Shown here piece by piece: positions 8,767-18,531 of a stretch of DNA of 64,000 nt; within the stretch, counting starts at the first letter, position 1; every line of letters starts with the position of its first letter. The notes under the pieces are model-generated. The model saw only the letters and a program-made list of their open reading frames with translations, searched no databases and was not told the DNA's origin. The DNA comes from Azoarcus sp. DN11 (GTDB lineage Bacteria; Pseudomonadota; Gammaproteobacteria; Burkholderiales; Rhodocyclaceae): positions 4,712,001-4,776,000 of the forward strand of contig NZ_CP021731.1 in NCBI RefSeq assembly GCF_003628555.1, written 5' to 3'. The position numbers were made by a program, and so were the translations under genes.

Positions 8767-11700
8767 CTACTGCCCGTTCGCCCTGAGCGGCCACGGCGCC
8801 GCCTTGACCCATCCGTCAAAGTCGCCCACCGGCATCGGCGGGCCGACGTAATAGCCTTGCGCCTCGTCGCATCCGAGGGCGATCAGGCGTTCGAAGATTT
8901 CCCGGTTCTCGACGCCTTCGGCAATCACCCGGATACCCAGGCTGTGGCCGAGCTCTATCGTGGAATGCACGATCACTCCGGCATCGCGGTCTTGCAGCAT
9001 CGGAAGCACGAACGACTTGTCGATCTTGATCGCATCGATGGGCAGTTTCTGCACATACGCGAGCGACGACCAGCCGGTGCCGAAATCGTCGATGACGATG
9101 CGAAAGCCCCGGTCGCTCAGGCGACCGAGCGTCGTTTGGGCAGCATGCGGATCCACCATGATCGAGCTCTCCGTGATCTCGAGTTCGATCCAGCGCGCCT
9201 CCGCGCCCCAGGTGATCAGCGCGTTCTGCAGGTATTCGTTCAGGCGCGGATCGGCCAGATTGCGCGCCGACAGGTTGATCGCGATCGGCACGCGCAAACG
9301 CTTCTGCTGCCAGCGGTGGCAGGCCGCCAGAGCGGCGTCTGCGACCCAGCGCGTGAGCGGCGCGATGAGTCCCGTGCTCTCGATGAGCGGGACGAAACCA
9401 TCGGGAGAAATGAGGCCGTAGAACGGATGCTGCCAGCGCGTCAGGGCTTCGAGCGCGACGATTTCGCGGGTATTGAGATCGAGCTTGGGCTGGCAGTAGA
9501 GCACCAGTTCGCGCCTTGCGATCCCCGCGCGCAATTCCCCCATCAGCTGCAAGCGGCGCGGATTGTACGGATCCTGCTCGGCGCTGTAGAGCGAGTGGGA
9601 CTTTCCGTCCTGCTGCGCGCGGTAGAGCGCGACTTCCGCGTGGCGCATCAGGACTCCCGCTTCGTCGCCATGACCGGGAAAGATCGCGAGGCCGACGTTG
9701 GCGCCGATCTCAATGCCGAAATCGGCAAGCTCGAACGCTTCCTCGAAGCGGGCGACGAGGCGCTCGGCCAGTTCCGAGGCGGCCTGGGCGCCGAGACCGG
9801 GACAGAGCACGGCGAATTCGCGGTCGCCGCAATAGGCGAGCGCGTCGTCCGGGTGCAGTACGGACCGGATCCGCGGGCCGATATCCTGTAGCAGGCGGTC
9901 GCCGTGCGTCTGGCCCAGCGTGTAGGTGATCTCCTTGAAACGCTCCAGCGAAACGATCAGCAAGGCGAATGGCCGGCCGGCGGCACGCGCGGCGGCGACC
10001 GCCTGCTGCAGCATCTCCGTGAGCTGCGCGCGATTGGGCAGATCGGTGGTGGCGTCGAAGAACGCGAGGTGCCGGACCCTTTCCTCGGCGACCTTGCGAG
10101 CCTTGAGGCTGCGCTGCAGCGACCGCTTGTTCGAAATGAGCTGCCGGGCCAAGGCGACGAGGTCCACGTTCTGGGTCGCGAGCTCTTGCTGCAAGGCGTC
10201 GCGCGCCTGCTTCATCGTCACCAGGTTCCGCACGCGGGCGCGCAGCTCGTGCGGCGAGAACGGCTTGGTGACATAGTCCTGCACCGATTCGGCCAGCAGT
10301 TTCAAGCGCAGCTCGGCATCGGCGCTCGCCGAAAGCATCAGCACCGGCAGCTGGGCGAGCGCCGGGCGGGCGCGCAGTTCGCGCACCAGTTGATCGCCGT
10401 CGAGCGTCGGCATCACCAGATCCGTGACGACGAGGTCCGGCGGCTCGGCGAGCGCCAGCGCGAGGGCCGCCGCCCCATCGGCAGCCGGCGCGACGCGATA
10501 GTCGGCGCCGAGCACCTCGACGATGTATTGCCGCATGTCGGCATTGTCCTCGGCGACGATGACGAGCGGCAGGTCGTCCGCCGCGGGCCGATCGCGCTCA
10601 ACCGCCTTCACCGCGTCGAAGGGCTTCACGGCCCCGATGACCGCATCGATGTCCCGCAACTCGTCCGCCGCAGGTCCGGCTTCGCGCCCGGGCGCGACCG
10701 CCGATCGCCGCGGCAGTTGCACCTCGAACAGCGCACCGCCTTCGGGCGCGTCCGATACCGCCACCGTTCCCCCGTGCAGTTCGGCGAATTCCTTCACGAT
10801 CGCGAGGCCCAGTCCGGTTCCCCCGAATCCGCGCATTTCGCCGCCCCGCCCCTGTGCGAATCGATCGAAGATGACCGGGCGCATGTCCGGCGCCACGCCC
10901 GGCCCGCTATCGCTCACGCGGAGCAGCACGCGGTCTGCCCCCAGGGCTTCGAGCGCACATCGGACTCGCCCGCCGATCGGCGTGAATTTGAAGGCGTTGG
11001 ACAACAGGTTCAGCACGATGCGGGTCATCTTTTCGGAATCCGCTGCGGCGACAAGCGTAGCGGGCGTCGCCACTTCGTAAGCGACGGAACGCTGCGGCGC
11101 GAGTGCTTCGAAATGGGCCGCAACCGTGCGGACCAGATGTGCAAGATCGACCTGCAGACAGTTCGCCCGCAGCTGGCCGGCGTCGAGCTTTGCGAGGTCG
11201 AGCAACTCATTGACCTGCTTGAGCAGCATCGCCGCGTTGCGATGGATGACTCCGACGTCGCGGCGCTGCAAGTCGGTGAGATTGTCCCCGTGCGCCAACA
11301 TCGACTCGGCAGGCCCCATGATCAGCGCCAGCGGCGTGCGCAACTCGTGGCTCAGGTTGGCGAAGAAACCGTTCTTCAGCGCGTCGAGCTGACGCACTTT
11401 GTCAATGAGCTGCTGCAATTCCGCGTTCTTGTGCGCGAGCTCGATCTCTGCGTGCTTCTTCTCGGTGATGTTGCGGCCTTCCGGCAGCAGAAAGACGACC
11501 CGCCCCTGCTCGTCCCGCACCGGCTGCAGCGAGAAGTCGATGACGACCCGCTCCTTGCCCGCGGCGGCCCCGTACACTTCGAGATCGCATCGGACGAATT
11601 CGCCTGTCCGCGCCCGTCGCACGAGATCATGCGCGACCTCGCGCAACTCTTCCGACACGGCCCACCAGCGCGCTTCCCAGAAAGGCTTGCCCCGTATGTC

Positions 11701-11916
11701 ATCGAGCTGCACGCCGGCCCCGTCGAGCGCCCGCCGGGAGATATCGACGATCCGGCCTTCCGGGTCGAGCAGCCCCACGAACTCGAACATGCCGTCGAGG
11801 ATGATGCGTGCCAGTTTCTGCCGAAATGTCGCATCGTCGTCGGACTCGTTGAGGACCGAATCGCGAACGCGAACCGTTGACGCCTCGGAGAATAACTGAC
11901 GATCGAACGTCGACAT
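8767..11916 (-). CDS. Hybrid histidine kinase with receiver, degenerate GGDEF and EAL domains
   Basis: 1049 residues, no clear membrane segments. Order: PAS (~35-155); HisKA with SHELRTPL (phospho-His190); HATPase (N box NLLSNAFK, DSGPG, GGTGLGLA); receiver with Asp499 (VVTDLVMP); coiled coil; GGDEF-like domain whose signature is CGDRE and is therefore probably inactive; EAL domain with EALTRW, DDFGTG and KIDKSF, probably an active c-di-GMP phosphodiesterase. It would couple a sensed signal to c-di-GMP breakdown. It lies between the bss- and bbs-side genes, but nothing shows that it controls them; it has no DNA-binding output. Confidence 0.85.
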   Translation of the reverse strand: MSTFDRQLFSEASTVRVRDSVLNESDDDATFRQKLARIILDGMFEFVGLLDPEGRIVDISRRALDGAGVQLDDIRGKPFWEARWWAVSEELREVAHDLVRRARTGEFVRCDLEVYGAAAGKERVVIDFSLQPVRDEQGRVVFLLPEGRNITEKKHAEIELAHKNAELQQLIDKVRQLDALKNGFFANLSHELRTPLALIMGPAESMLAHGDNLTDLQRRDVGVIHRNAAMLLKQVNELLDLAKLDAGQLRANCLQVDLAHLVRTVAAHFEALAPQRSVAYEVATPATLVAAADSEKMTRIVLNLLSNAFKFTPIGGRVRCALEALGADRVLLRVSDSGPGVAPDMRPVIFDRFAQGRGGEMRGFGGTGLGLAIVKEFAELHGGTVAVSDAPEGGALFEVQLPRRSAVAPGREAGPAADELRDIDAVIGAVKPFDAVKAVERDRPAADDLPLVIVAEDNADMRQYIVEVLGADYRVAPAADGAAALALALAEPPDLVVTDLVMPTLDGDQLVRELRARPALAQLPVLMLSASADAELRLKLLAESVQDYVTKPFSPHELRARVRNLVTMKQARDALQQELATQNVDLVALARQLISNKRSLQRSLKARKVAEERVRHLAFFDATTDLPNRAQLTEMLQQAVAAARAAGRPFALLIVSLERFKEITYTLGQTHGDRLLQDIGPRIRSVLHPDDALAYCGDREFAVLCPGLGAQAASELAERLVARFEEAFELADFGIEIGANVGLAIFPGHGDEAGVLMRHAEVALYRAQQDGKSHSLYSAEQDPYNPRRLQLMGELRAGIARRELVLYCQPKLDLNTREIVALEALTRWQHPFYGLISPDGFVPLIESTGLIAPLTRWVADAALAACHRWQQKRLRVPIAINLSARNLADPRLNEYLQNALITWGAEARWIELEITESSIMVDPHAAQTTLGRLSDRGFRIVIDDFGTGWSSLAYVQKLPIDAIKIDKSFVLPMLQDRDAGVIVHSTIELGHSLGIRVIAEGVENREIFERLIALGCDEAQGYYVGPPMPVGDFDGWVKAAPWPLRANGQ

Positions 11917-12147
11917 GCGTTACCTTCTACGGCCGAACCCTGCCGCCGGCTGCCCGGGGTCACGTTACGAGGGGATCCGATACGCAGTTGCACTTCCCGG
12001 GCCACAATGTGCTGCGAGGCGCCGTTCCGAGGTAATGAACGAGGGCTGGTGGTCGGACGACCCATATCGTTTGTTCGACAATTGCTCGGCCGATTGATTC
12101 CGCGGTTCCGCATACTGCGCCTCGCGCGGCCAAGGGCACTCCCTGGC

Positions 12148-12777
12148 TCAGCCGGCGCTGCGCCGCGGATTAAGACTGTAGCGTGCGGTCAGGGACGCCT
12201 GGCCGAGGACATGCCCTTCGATCGTCCGCAGCACGTCCGGCCCGGTGAACCGCCCCTCCAGCGGACAACGATCGAAATCGACCGCGTAGAGCGTGAAGAC
12301 GTAGCGGTGCACGCGCTCGTCGTTCCACGGCGGGCACGGACCGTCGTAGCCGAAGTACAGCCCCGCCATGTGCTCGTCGCCGGCAAAGCCGCGCGTGAAG
12401 TCGTTGAGCCCGTGCCGTGCGCCGTGCCGCGCCGCGGGCCCCGGCTTTCCACGCGGCATGACGCCGTCGGAGAATTTCCCCTCGGCGACGCCGCGGTACG
12501 CGGCAGGCAGATCGACGAGCACCCAGTGGAAGAAGTCGACGCGCGGCATCGACTCGGGAATCACGATATCGTCGCGGTTGATCTGCTCGAAACGGCTCGG
12601 CACATCCGGATCGTGGCACAGCAGCACGAAGGAACGCGTGCCGGCCGGCGGCTCGTTCCACGTGAAGGCCGGGCTGCGGTTGGCGCCGAAGCGGAAACGG
12701 CGTTCGGCGTCCACCACCGCGAAGGCGTTGCGGTCCGGCAGGCGCCGGTTGTCGCCGAAACTGCTGGTCAGACGCAT
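12148..12777 (-). CDS. PEBP family (YbhB/YbcL, Raf kinase inhibitor-like) protein
   Basis: 209 residues from the ATG at 12777, chosen for its AGGAG ribosome site; an upstream in-frame start exists at 12825. Conserved segments NRSPAFTWNEPPAGTRSFVLLCHDPD and FHWVLVDLP, and a C-terminal RYVFTLYAVD, are diagnostic of the phosphatidylethanolamine-binding fold. It lies 62 nt after bbsH on the same strand and is probably the last gene of the bbs operon. Function in toluene metabolism is unknown. Confidence 0.75.
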   Translation of the reverse strand: MRLTSSFGDNRRLPDRNAFAVVDAERRFRFGANRSPAFTWNEPPAGTRSFVLLCHDPDVPSRFEQINRDDIVIPESMPRVDFFHWVLVDLPAAYRGVAEGKFSDGVMPRGKPGPAARHGARHGLNDFTRGFAGDEHMAGLYFGYDGPCPPWNDERVHRYVFTLYAVDFDRCPLEGRFTGPDVLRTIEGHVLGQASLTARYSLNPRRSAG

Positions 12778-12839
12778 GGTGTGTCTCCTGCACGCGAAGC
12801 GGCCCTCGCCCGGCCGCTCCGCCATTCAGGTGATGCCTG

Positions 12840-13610
12840 TCAGGCGCCGCGGAATTCGGGCGCGCGCCGTTCGCCGAAGGCCTTGAAACCTTCCTTGCGG
12901 TCCTCGGTATCGCGCAGCACGCCCCACAGCAGGTGCGAGTACAGGATCCCATGCTCGAGCGGCATATCCAGGCCCAGCACCGCGGCTTGCTTGGTCGCCT
13001 GCACGCTCAGCGGCGCCGCGCTGGCGATCTTCTCCGCGTACGTTCGCGCCAGGTCCGCGAGCGCCGACGGCTCGACCACGTCGCTGACAAGCCCGTAGCG
13101 CAGCGCCTCCTCCGCAGAGATCATCTCGCCCGTCAGCAGCATCTTCATCGCCACCGCCTGCGGGATCGCGCGCGGCAGCGCCTGCGTGCCGTTGAGGCCG
13201 GCGAGGCTCGCGACCTTCACTTCGGTCAGCCCGAACTTGGCATTCGACGAGGCGATCCGCATGTCGCACGCAAGCGCCATCTCGAGCCCGCCACCCACCG
13301 CGTAGCCGTTGATCGCGGCGATGATCGGCTTCCACATCTTCATGTGCGGCAGGATCGGCTGGCCCTCGCGCAGATAGGTCGCTGCCATGCACTCGGTGGG
13401 CGGCGGTGCCTTCTTCATGTCCGTGCCTGTGCAGAACGCCTTTTCGCCAGCACCGGACAACACGGCCACGCGGATGTCGGGGTCGGTACGCACGCGCGCC
13501 CAGATTTCGGCGAGATCGCAGGTCGATTCCGGGTCGAGCGAGTTCATCGCTTCCGGACGGTTCAGGGTGACGTAGGCGACGTGATTCTTTACTTCCAGCG
13601 TTACCGGCAT
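12840..13610 (-). CDS. bbsH: Phenylitaconyl-CoA hydratase (crotonase family)
   Basis: 256 residues. Crotonase fold with oxyanion segment GAGEKAFCTGTD, AINGYAVGGGLEMALACD, and a second glutamate in KFGLTEVKVA, so both acid/base glutamates are kept. In the bbs pathway it hydrates (E)-2-benzylidenesuccinyl-CoA (phenylitaconyl-CoA) to 2-(hydroxy(phenyl)methyl)succinyl-CoA. It is adjacent to the acyl-CoA dehydrogenase bbsG. Confidence 0.85.
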   Translation of the reverse strand: MPVTLEVKNHVAYVTLNRPEAMNSLDPESTCDLAEIWARVRTDPDIRVAVLSGAGEKAFCTGTDMKKAPPPTECMAATYLREGQPILPHMKMWKPIIAAINGYAVGGGLEMALACDMRIASSNAKFGLTEVKVASLAGLNGTQALPRAIPQAVAMKMLLTGEMISAEEALRYGLVSDVVEPSALADLARTYAEKIASAAPLSVQATKQAAVLGLDMPLEHGILYSHLLWGVLRDTEDRKEGFKAFGERRAPEFRGA

Positions 13611-13645
13611 TGCTGTTCTCCTCTCTTCCTTTACTCCGGCCCGCC

Positions 13646-14866
13646 TCAGGCGGCCATGAACGGACTGTAGGTGCGGCCGTCCGCGAGCAACTTCTTAGCG
13701 ATCGACATGCGATGAATTTCAGATGCGCCCTCGACGATCCGCCAGATCCGCACCATCCGCGAGACGTATTCGATGCCCAGCTCGCGCGACAATCCGAGGC
13801 CACCGTGCAACTGGATCGCGCGGTCGGCGACACGCGTGAGCATTTCGGTCGCGGCGATCTTCAGGGACGACGCCTCGATGCGCAGATCCTTGTGGCCCTG
13901 ATCCGACTTCCAGGCGGTGTAGTAGAGCTGCAGCCGGACCTGCTCGAGTTCGACGGTCGAATCGGCGATCCAGTTTTGCACCGTCTGACGCTCGGCGAGC
14001 GGCTCGCCGAAGGTCTTCCGCAGGTTCGCCTGCTCGATCATCATCTGGATCAGCCGCTCGGCCATGCCGGTGCAGTGCGCCGCGAGTTCGATCCGCCGCA
14101 CGCCGAAGCGGTTCTGCAGCGGAATGAAGGCATCGCCGACCTCGCCCAACACTGCGTCGTCGCCGACCCGCACGTTATCGAGATAGACGGTCCAGGTCGG
14201 CATCGCGCCGATCACCGGAATCTCGGCGCCGATGCGCAGTCCCGGCGTATCCTTGTCGAGGATGAAGGCAGTCAAGCGCCGCTTGGTCGCCGCCTCCCTG
14301 TCAGTCACCGCGATGCAGATGAAGAACAGATCGTCCTTGTCGCACTTGCTGATGAAGATCTTCGACCCGTTGATGACCCACTGCCCGTCAACGCGCACCG
14401 CCGTGGTTGTGAGGCCGCTGATGTCGGAGCCCGCGCCCGGTTCGGTCGCCATCATTGCGGATTCGATCTCCCCGCGGCAGTAGCGTCGCAGGTATTTCTC
14501 ACGCTGCGCCGGCGTGCCGCACTCGTCGAGGTAATAGAGGTTAGGGGCATCGGGCGGCAGCGTGAAGCCGTGATGCGAGAAACCGATCAACGACTTCGAC
14601 ATTTCCTCGACAACGAGGGTCTTGGCGAACATGCCGAGCCCCTGTCCACCAAGTTTCTCGTCGACCTCGATGCCCCAGAAGCCCATCTCCCTGGTCATGT
14701 TCATCAGCCGAGCATGATCGGCGGCCGGCAGCAGCGTGTACCCGTCGGTCCACATCCGCATCTCCCGCTCCAGCAAGACCTTTTCCAGCGGCATCAGCTC
14801 GTTGGCGGTGAACCGCCGGGCCACCTCCTTGAGCATCATCTGTTCTTCGGATAAGGAAAAATCCAT
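13646..14866 (-). CDS. bbsG: (R)-benzylsuccinyl-CoA dehydrogenase
   Basis: 406 residues, a full-length acyl-CoA dehydrogenase. Conserved ATEPGAGSD (FAD/substrate loop), [14 protein letters not shown] with the catalytic base Glu at about residue 379, and [10 protein letters not shown] are present. It oxidises benzylsuccinyl-CoA to phenylitaconyl-CoA and passes electrons to ETF. Order bbsF - small protein - bbsG - bbsH matches bbs operons. Confidence 0.88.
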   Translation of the reverse strand: MDFSLSEEQMMLKEVARRFTANELMPLEKVLLEREMRMWTDGYTLLPAADHARLMNMTREMGFWGIEVDEKLGGQGLGMFAKTLVVEEMSKSLIGFSHHGFTLPPDAPNLYYLDECGTPAQREKYLRRYCRGEIESAMMATEPGAGSDISGLTTTAVRVDGQWVINGSKIFISKCDKDDLFFICIAVTDREAATKRRLTAFILDKDTPGLRIGAEIPVIGAMPTWTVYLDNVRVGDDAVLGEVGDAFIPLQNRFGVRRIELAAHCTGMAERLIQMMIEQANLRKTFGEPLAERQTVQNWIADSTVELEQVRLQLYYTAWKSDQGHKDLRIEASSLKIAATEMLTRVADRAIQLHGGLGLSRELGIEYVSRMVRIWRIVEGASEIHRMSIAKKLLADGRTYSPFMAA

Positions 14867-14918
14867 TTTTTCGTCTCTTGTCCTGTAGTTATCGGGGCCG
14901 ATCCGTCGAACTGCTTCT

Positions 14919-15203
14919 TCATTCGGCGTCGGAGCGCATCAAAGACTCGAACATGTCCGCGATCGACGTGCTGCCGTTGTTGCGGCATTTCTCGGCAGCG
15001 GCCTTGACGCCGTCCTCGAAAACAGCCATCAGCGCCTCGCGGATCATCGCCGAGTCGTGACAGCCGCCGACCATGAGGCAGGCCGCATAGGGGTGGTATT
15101 CGCCCATGGCCACCGTCATGCCGCACTCGGGGCACTCGTGATGCGAGATACCGGCTGGCGCGGAATTGCCGACGCTGGCTTGTCGCAGTTGTTGCTTGTA
15201 CAT
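14919..15203 (-). CDS. Small cysteine-rich protein in the bbs operon
   Basis: 94 residues with a strong AGGAGG ribosome site. It contains CPECGMTV followed by two further cysteines (AACLM, GGCHDS), a likely zinc site, then a helical C-terminus. No family recognised. It sits between bbsF and bbsG, where related operons carry an extra small gene (bbsJ in some nomenclature, from memory). A structural or regulatory subunit is possible. Confidence 0.65.
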   Translation of the reverse strand: MYKQQLRQASVGNSAPAGISHHECPECGMTVAMGEYHPYAACLMVGGCHDSAMIREALMAVFEDGVKAAAEKCRNNGSTSIADMFESLMRSDAE

Positions 15204-15282
15204 GATTCGTCCTCCTCCTGGCTCGATCCGCGTCCGTCACGCGACTGCCTCGACGGTCGCCCGCATCACTGGTCGTCAACAG

Positions 15283-16512
15283 TCACACCAACACCTCCTG
15301 ACTGACCAGATTCTCGATTTCGTCCTGCGAATAGCCGAGCATCTCGCCGAGCACATCGCGGGTGTGCTGCCCGATCGCCGGCGCAGCGGTCTTCATTTCC
15401 AGCGGGGTACGCGAGAACACGATCGGTGCGCGGTTGTAGAGCGTGACGCCGACCTCGGGGTGATCGAGATAAGCCCAGAAGCCGCGGCGTCGCATATGCT
15501 CATCCTCGATCGCCTCGCGGGCATCCCGCACCTCGCCTGCCGGGATCCCCACCTTCAGCAGCGCCTCCATCAACCAATCGCCGTACTGCTGCGCAGTCCA
15601 GCATTCGATGCGCTCGTTCAGCTCGACCTCATACCGGCGTCGCATTGCGGCAGTCGCGAAACGCTCCTCCTCGGCCCACGGCGGATTGCCCATCACGCGC
15701 CGCAGCGCCGCCCACTGAAGATCGTCGAAGACCGCGATCGCGATCCATTTGCGGTAGCCCAGGGTCGTATAGATACCGTGCGGGACTGCTTCCGGATCGC
15801 CGTAGCCGAGCGGCCCGAGCGCCTCGCCGTTGGCGGCGAAGGCCATTGGCGCGCTCGGCGTCATGCAGATCGCCGATTCGAGCTGCGACAGGCTGACGGT
15901 CTGGCCGCGCCCGCTGACCTCCCGCTCAAGCAGCGCCCCCATGATCCCAAACAAGGTATGTTTCGGTACCATCACGTGATCCGTATAGTTCGTGCCGGTG
16001 CCGAAGGGCAACTCGCCGGGGAAGCCGGCACGCGCCGTCAGCCCGCACAGCGCGTTGAGGTTCACGCCGTAGCCCATGTAGCGGCTGTGCGGGCCATCGG
16101 TGCCCTGCATGCTCATCGTCACGTAGATCGCGCGCGGATTGATCTTCTGCACGTCCTCCCAGCCGAGCTTCCATTTCTCCATCTGGCCGACGCGGAAGTT
16201 ATTGATGACGATGTCGCTCTTCGCGATCAGCCGGACCGCCACCTCGCGCGCAAGCGGGTTGTTCATGTCGAGCGCGATGTCCCGCTTGTTCGCGTTGCGC
16301 GCGGCGAAGTAGCCGCTGCGGTCGAGGCCGGTGCCGATGCCGTCCTTGAACGGCTCGCCACGGCGCAGTATGTCGGGACGCTTGACGCTTTCGATTTTGA
16401 TAACGTCCGCGCCGCATTGCGCCAGCACGCTCGTGGCGATCGGCCCAGCGCCGACCCACGAAAAATCGCACACGACAATGCCCTCCAGGGCACCCTCAAC
16501 GCTGTTCAACAT
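15283..16512 (-). CDS. bbsF: Succinyl-CoA:(R)-benzylsuccinate CoA-transferase, subunit BbsF
   Basis: 409 residues from the ATG at 16512, which has a GGGGGCGG ribosome site and overlaps bbsE by 17 nt; an upstream ATG at 16539 is an alternative. Family III CoA-transferase (CaiB/BaiF type). The catalytic aspartate is expected in the segment [10 protein letters not shown] (about Asp178), and it is present here, so this is the catalytic subunit. With BbsE it activates benzylsuccinate using succinyl-CoA. Confidence 0.85.
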   Translation of the reverse strand: MLNSVEGALEGIVVCDFSWVGAGPIATSVLAQCGADVIKIESVKRPDILRRGEPFKDGIGTGLDRSGYFAARNANKRDIALDMNNPLAREVAVRLIAKSDIVINNFRVGQMEKWKLGWEDVQKINPRAIYVTMSMQGTDGPHSRYMGYGVNLNALCGLTARAGFPGELPFGTGTNYTDHVMVPKHTLFGIMGALLEREVSGRGQTVSLSQLESAICMTPSAPMAFAANGEALGPLGYGDPEAVPHGIYTTLGYRKWIAIAVFDDLQWAALRRVMGNPPWAEEERFATAAMRRRYEVELNERIECWTAQQYGDWLMEALLKVGIPAGEVRDAREAIEDEHMRRRGFWAYLDHPEVGVTLYNRAPIVFSRTPLEMKTAAPAIGQHTRDVLGEMLGYSQDEIENLVSQEVLV

Positions 16513-17728
16513 ATACCGCCCCCGTTCGCACGAGTTCATCGATCTCGAGTCCCGAATAGCCGCATTCGGTTAGTATTTCCCGCGTGTGCTCACCGATGCG
16601 CGGGGCATTGCGTCCGAGTTGCCATTGCAACTCGCCGAACTCGTACGGCGCGCCCGGGTAGGTAATGTCCGCACCGAGCGTTTCGTTGAACTGAGTCTTC
16701 CAGAATTTCCGGTGCAAGAGCTGGGGGTTCGCGAGCAGATCCCGGCCGTTACTGACTGGCGTCACCGAGACGCTGAAGCGCTGCCCCATTTCATACAGGT
16801 AGGCCTTGCTGCGGGTTCTGGTATAGCGCTCGAAGACGCGGCAGAAGGTCGCGTAGCCCTCGGTCGAGCACCGGTACGCGAAATCGATCCACTTGTCGTC
16901 GTCGAGAAGCTTCCATTCCTCGACCCCTTCGGCCTCGAGCCAGCGCACGAAGGGCGTCCACATGCCCTTGTTGCGCCCCATGATGGCGACCAGCATGATG
17001 TAGCCGTCGACGCACGGATGCAGTGTCCCGCAGCCCGCCTCGCGCCCGCGTCCGCGCCGGATTTTGCCCTCGAGGTCCCAGAACTGCGCCGCATTCTCGA
17101 GCGCCGTCGCCTCGGCCTCGATGCAGGCCACGTCGACCACCTGGCCCCGCCCGGTACGCTGCGCGCTGAACAGCGCGATCGCACTACCGACGGCCGCATA
17201 CGCCTCGGCCATCCGGTACGCCTGGTTGTCCGGCGCGCGCACCGGCTTGTCGCCATCTACGCCCGCGAGATAGAGAAAGCCGCTCAGCGCAGAACACGTC
17301 AGATCCGAACCGGGATAAGCCGCCAGCGGCCCGGTGCGCCCGAACGGAGTGACCGAGGTCTGCACCAGACTGGCGTTGTCGCGACTCAGCACATCGTAGG
17401 ACAGGCCGAGCCCGTCCAGATAACCCGAGCGGCAGCTCTCAACGAGCAGGTCGGCGCTGCCGCATAGCCGGCGGAACACCGCACGCCCCTCCTCATTCTC
17501 GAGGTCCACCGCGAGGCCGCGCTTGCCCGCGTTGTAATAGAGGTACGGTAGACTCGCCTGCACACCGGGTTCATTGCGGAAATAGGGGCCGACGCGGCGC
17601 ATCGGATCGCCCGCGGGCGACTCCACGTGGATCACGTCAGCACCCAGCCCGGCGAACATCTTGGCCGCGTACGGCCCGAGTTCGCCGGTCAAGTCCAGCA
17701 CCCTGAATCGCGAAAAGTCCTGTCCCAT
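16496..17728 (-). CDS. bbsE: Succinyl-CoA:(R)-benzylsuccinate CoA-transferase, subunit BbsE
   Basis: 410 residues from the ATG at 17728, chosen for its AGGAG site over an upstream GTG. Family III CoA-transferase paralogue of BbsF. At the place of the catalytic aspartate the sequence reads [10 protein letters not shown], with no Asp at the expected tenth position, suggesting a non-catalytic partner in a heteromeric enzyme. Confidence 0.85.
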   Translation of the reverse strand: MGQDFSRFRVLDLTGELGPYAAKMFAGLGADVIHVESPAGDPMRRVGPYFRNEPGVQASLPYLYYNAGKRGLAVDLENEEGRAVFRRLCGSADLLVESCRSGYLDGLGLSYDVLSRDNASLVQTSVTPFGRTGPLAAYPGSDLTCSALSGFLYLAGVDGDKPVRAPDNQAYRMAEAYAAVGSAIALFSAQRTGRGQVVDVACIEAEATALENAAQFWDLEGKIRRGRGREAGCGTLHPCVDGYIMLVAIMGRNKGMWTPFVRWLEAEGVEEWKLLDDDKWIDFAYRCSTEGYATFCRVFERYTRTRSKAYLYEMGQRFSVSVTPVSNGRDLLANPQLLHRKFWKTQFNETLGADITYPGAPYEFGELQWQLGRNAPRIGEHTREILTECGYSGLEIDELVRTGAVYVEQR

Positions 17729-17770
17729 CTCACATTTCTCCTGCCCGTCGAGGGTCGCGCGCACCCGCCG

Positions 17771-18517
17771 TCAGCCTGCGAACAGGCTTCGTCCGCCGCA
17801 CACGTAGAGCACCTGGCCGGTGACGAAACCCGTCTCGTCGTCGGCGAGGAAGAGCAGCGTGTTGGCGATGTCGTCGGGATCGCCCAGCTTTCCGGTCGGC
17901 TGCCGCGACAACAGGAACTGCCGATCCTTCTCCGGCAGTTCCTCCCACATCGGCGTGTGGATCAGCCCCGGAGCAACGCAATTGACGGTGATCCCGGCGC
18001 GGCCGAGCTCGATCGCAAGCGTACGCGTCATGCCGACGACGCCGGCCTTCGCCGACGAATACGGAGTCTGCCCCGCGCCGCCGAGCCATGCGCGGGAGGC
18101 GATGTTGACGATGCGCCCGTGCTTGTTCTCGACCATGTGGCCGTGCACCGCCTGCGAGCACAGGAAGGTGCCCTTCAGATTGACATTGAGCGTGACATCC
18201 CAGTCCGCCTCGCTAAGCTTGCGCAGCGCGCCGGCCCGCTCCATGCCCGCGTTATTCACGAGGATGTCGATGCGGCCGAAGGCATTCACCGTCTGCTGCA
18301 CCATCGCGTCGACCGCCGCCTTGTCGCTAATGTCGGCGACGGCGCCGAGCGCGCGATGTCCCTTTCGGCTGAACTCATCGACCGTCGCGTGCACCTTCTC
18401 CGCGTTGATGTCGTTGATAACGACGGCCGCACCCTGCTCGGCGAAGCGCAATGCCGTCTGCCTACCCATGCCGCTCGCCGACCCTGTGATCAGCGCGACC
18501 CTGTTGCGAATTCCCAT
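17771..18517 (-). CDS. bbsD: 2-(hydroxy(phenyl)methyl)succinyl-CoA dehydrogenase, active SDR subunit
   Basis: 248 residues from the ATG at 18517; a TTG at 18535 overlapping the bbsC stop is an alternative. Classical short-chain dehydrogenase: TGSASGMG cofactor motif near residue 11, NNAG, and an intact Ser141 / Tyr153 / Lys157 catalytic set. It oxidises the benzylic alcohol to benzoylsuccinyl-CoA with NAD+. Works as a complex with BbsC. Confidence 0.88.
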   Translation of the reverse strand: MGIRNRVALITGSASGMGRQTALRFAEQGAAVVINDINAEKVHATVDEFSRKGHRALGAVADISDKAAVDAMVQQTVNAFGRIDILVNNAGMERAGALRKLSEADWDVTLNVNLKGTFLCSQAVHGHMVENKHGRIVNIASRAWLGGAGQTPYSSAKAGVVGMTRTLAIELGRAGITVNCVAPGLIHTPMWEELPEKDRQFLLSRQPTGKLGDPDDIANTLLFLADDETGFVTGQVLYVCGGRSLFAG

Positions 18518-18531
18518 TGCCGCCCCCGTGA

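Noticed and set aside
8620-11880. Long plus-strand open frames opposite the sensor kinase
   Set aside because: High GC produces long antisense frames; they have no domain character, while the minus-strand protein has complete kinase, receiver and EAL motifs.
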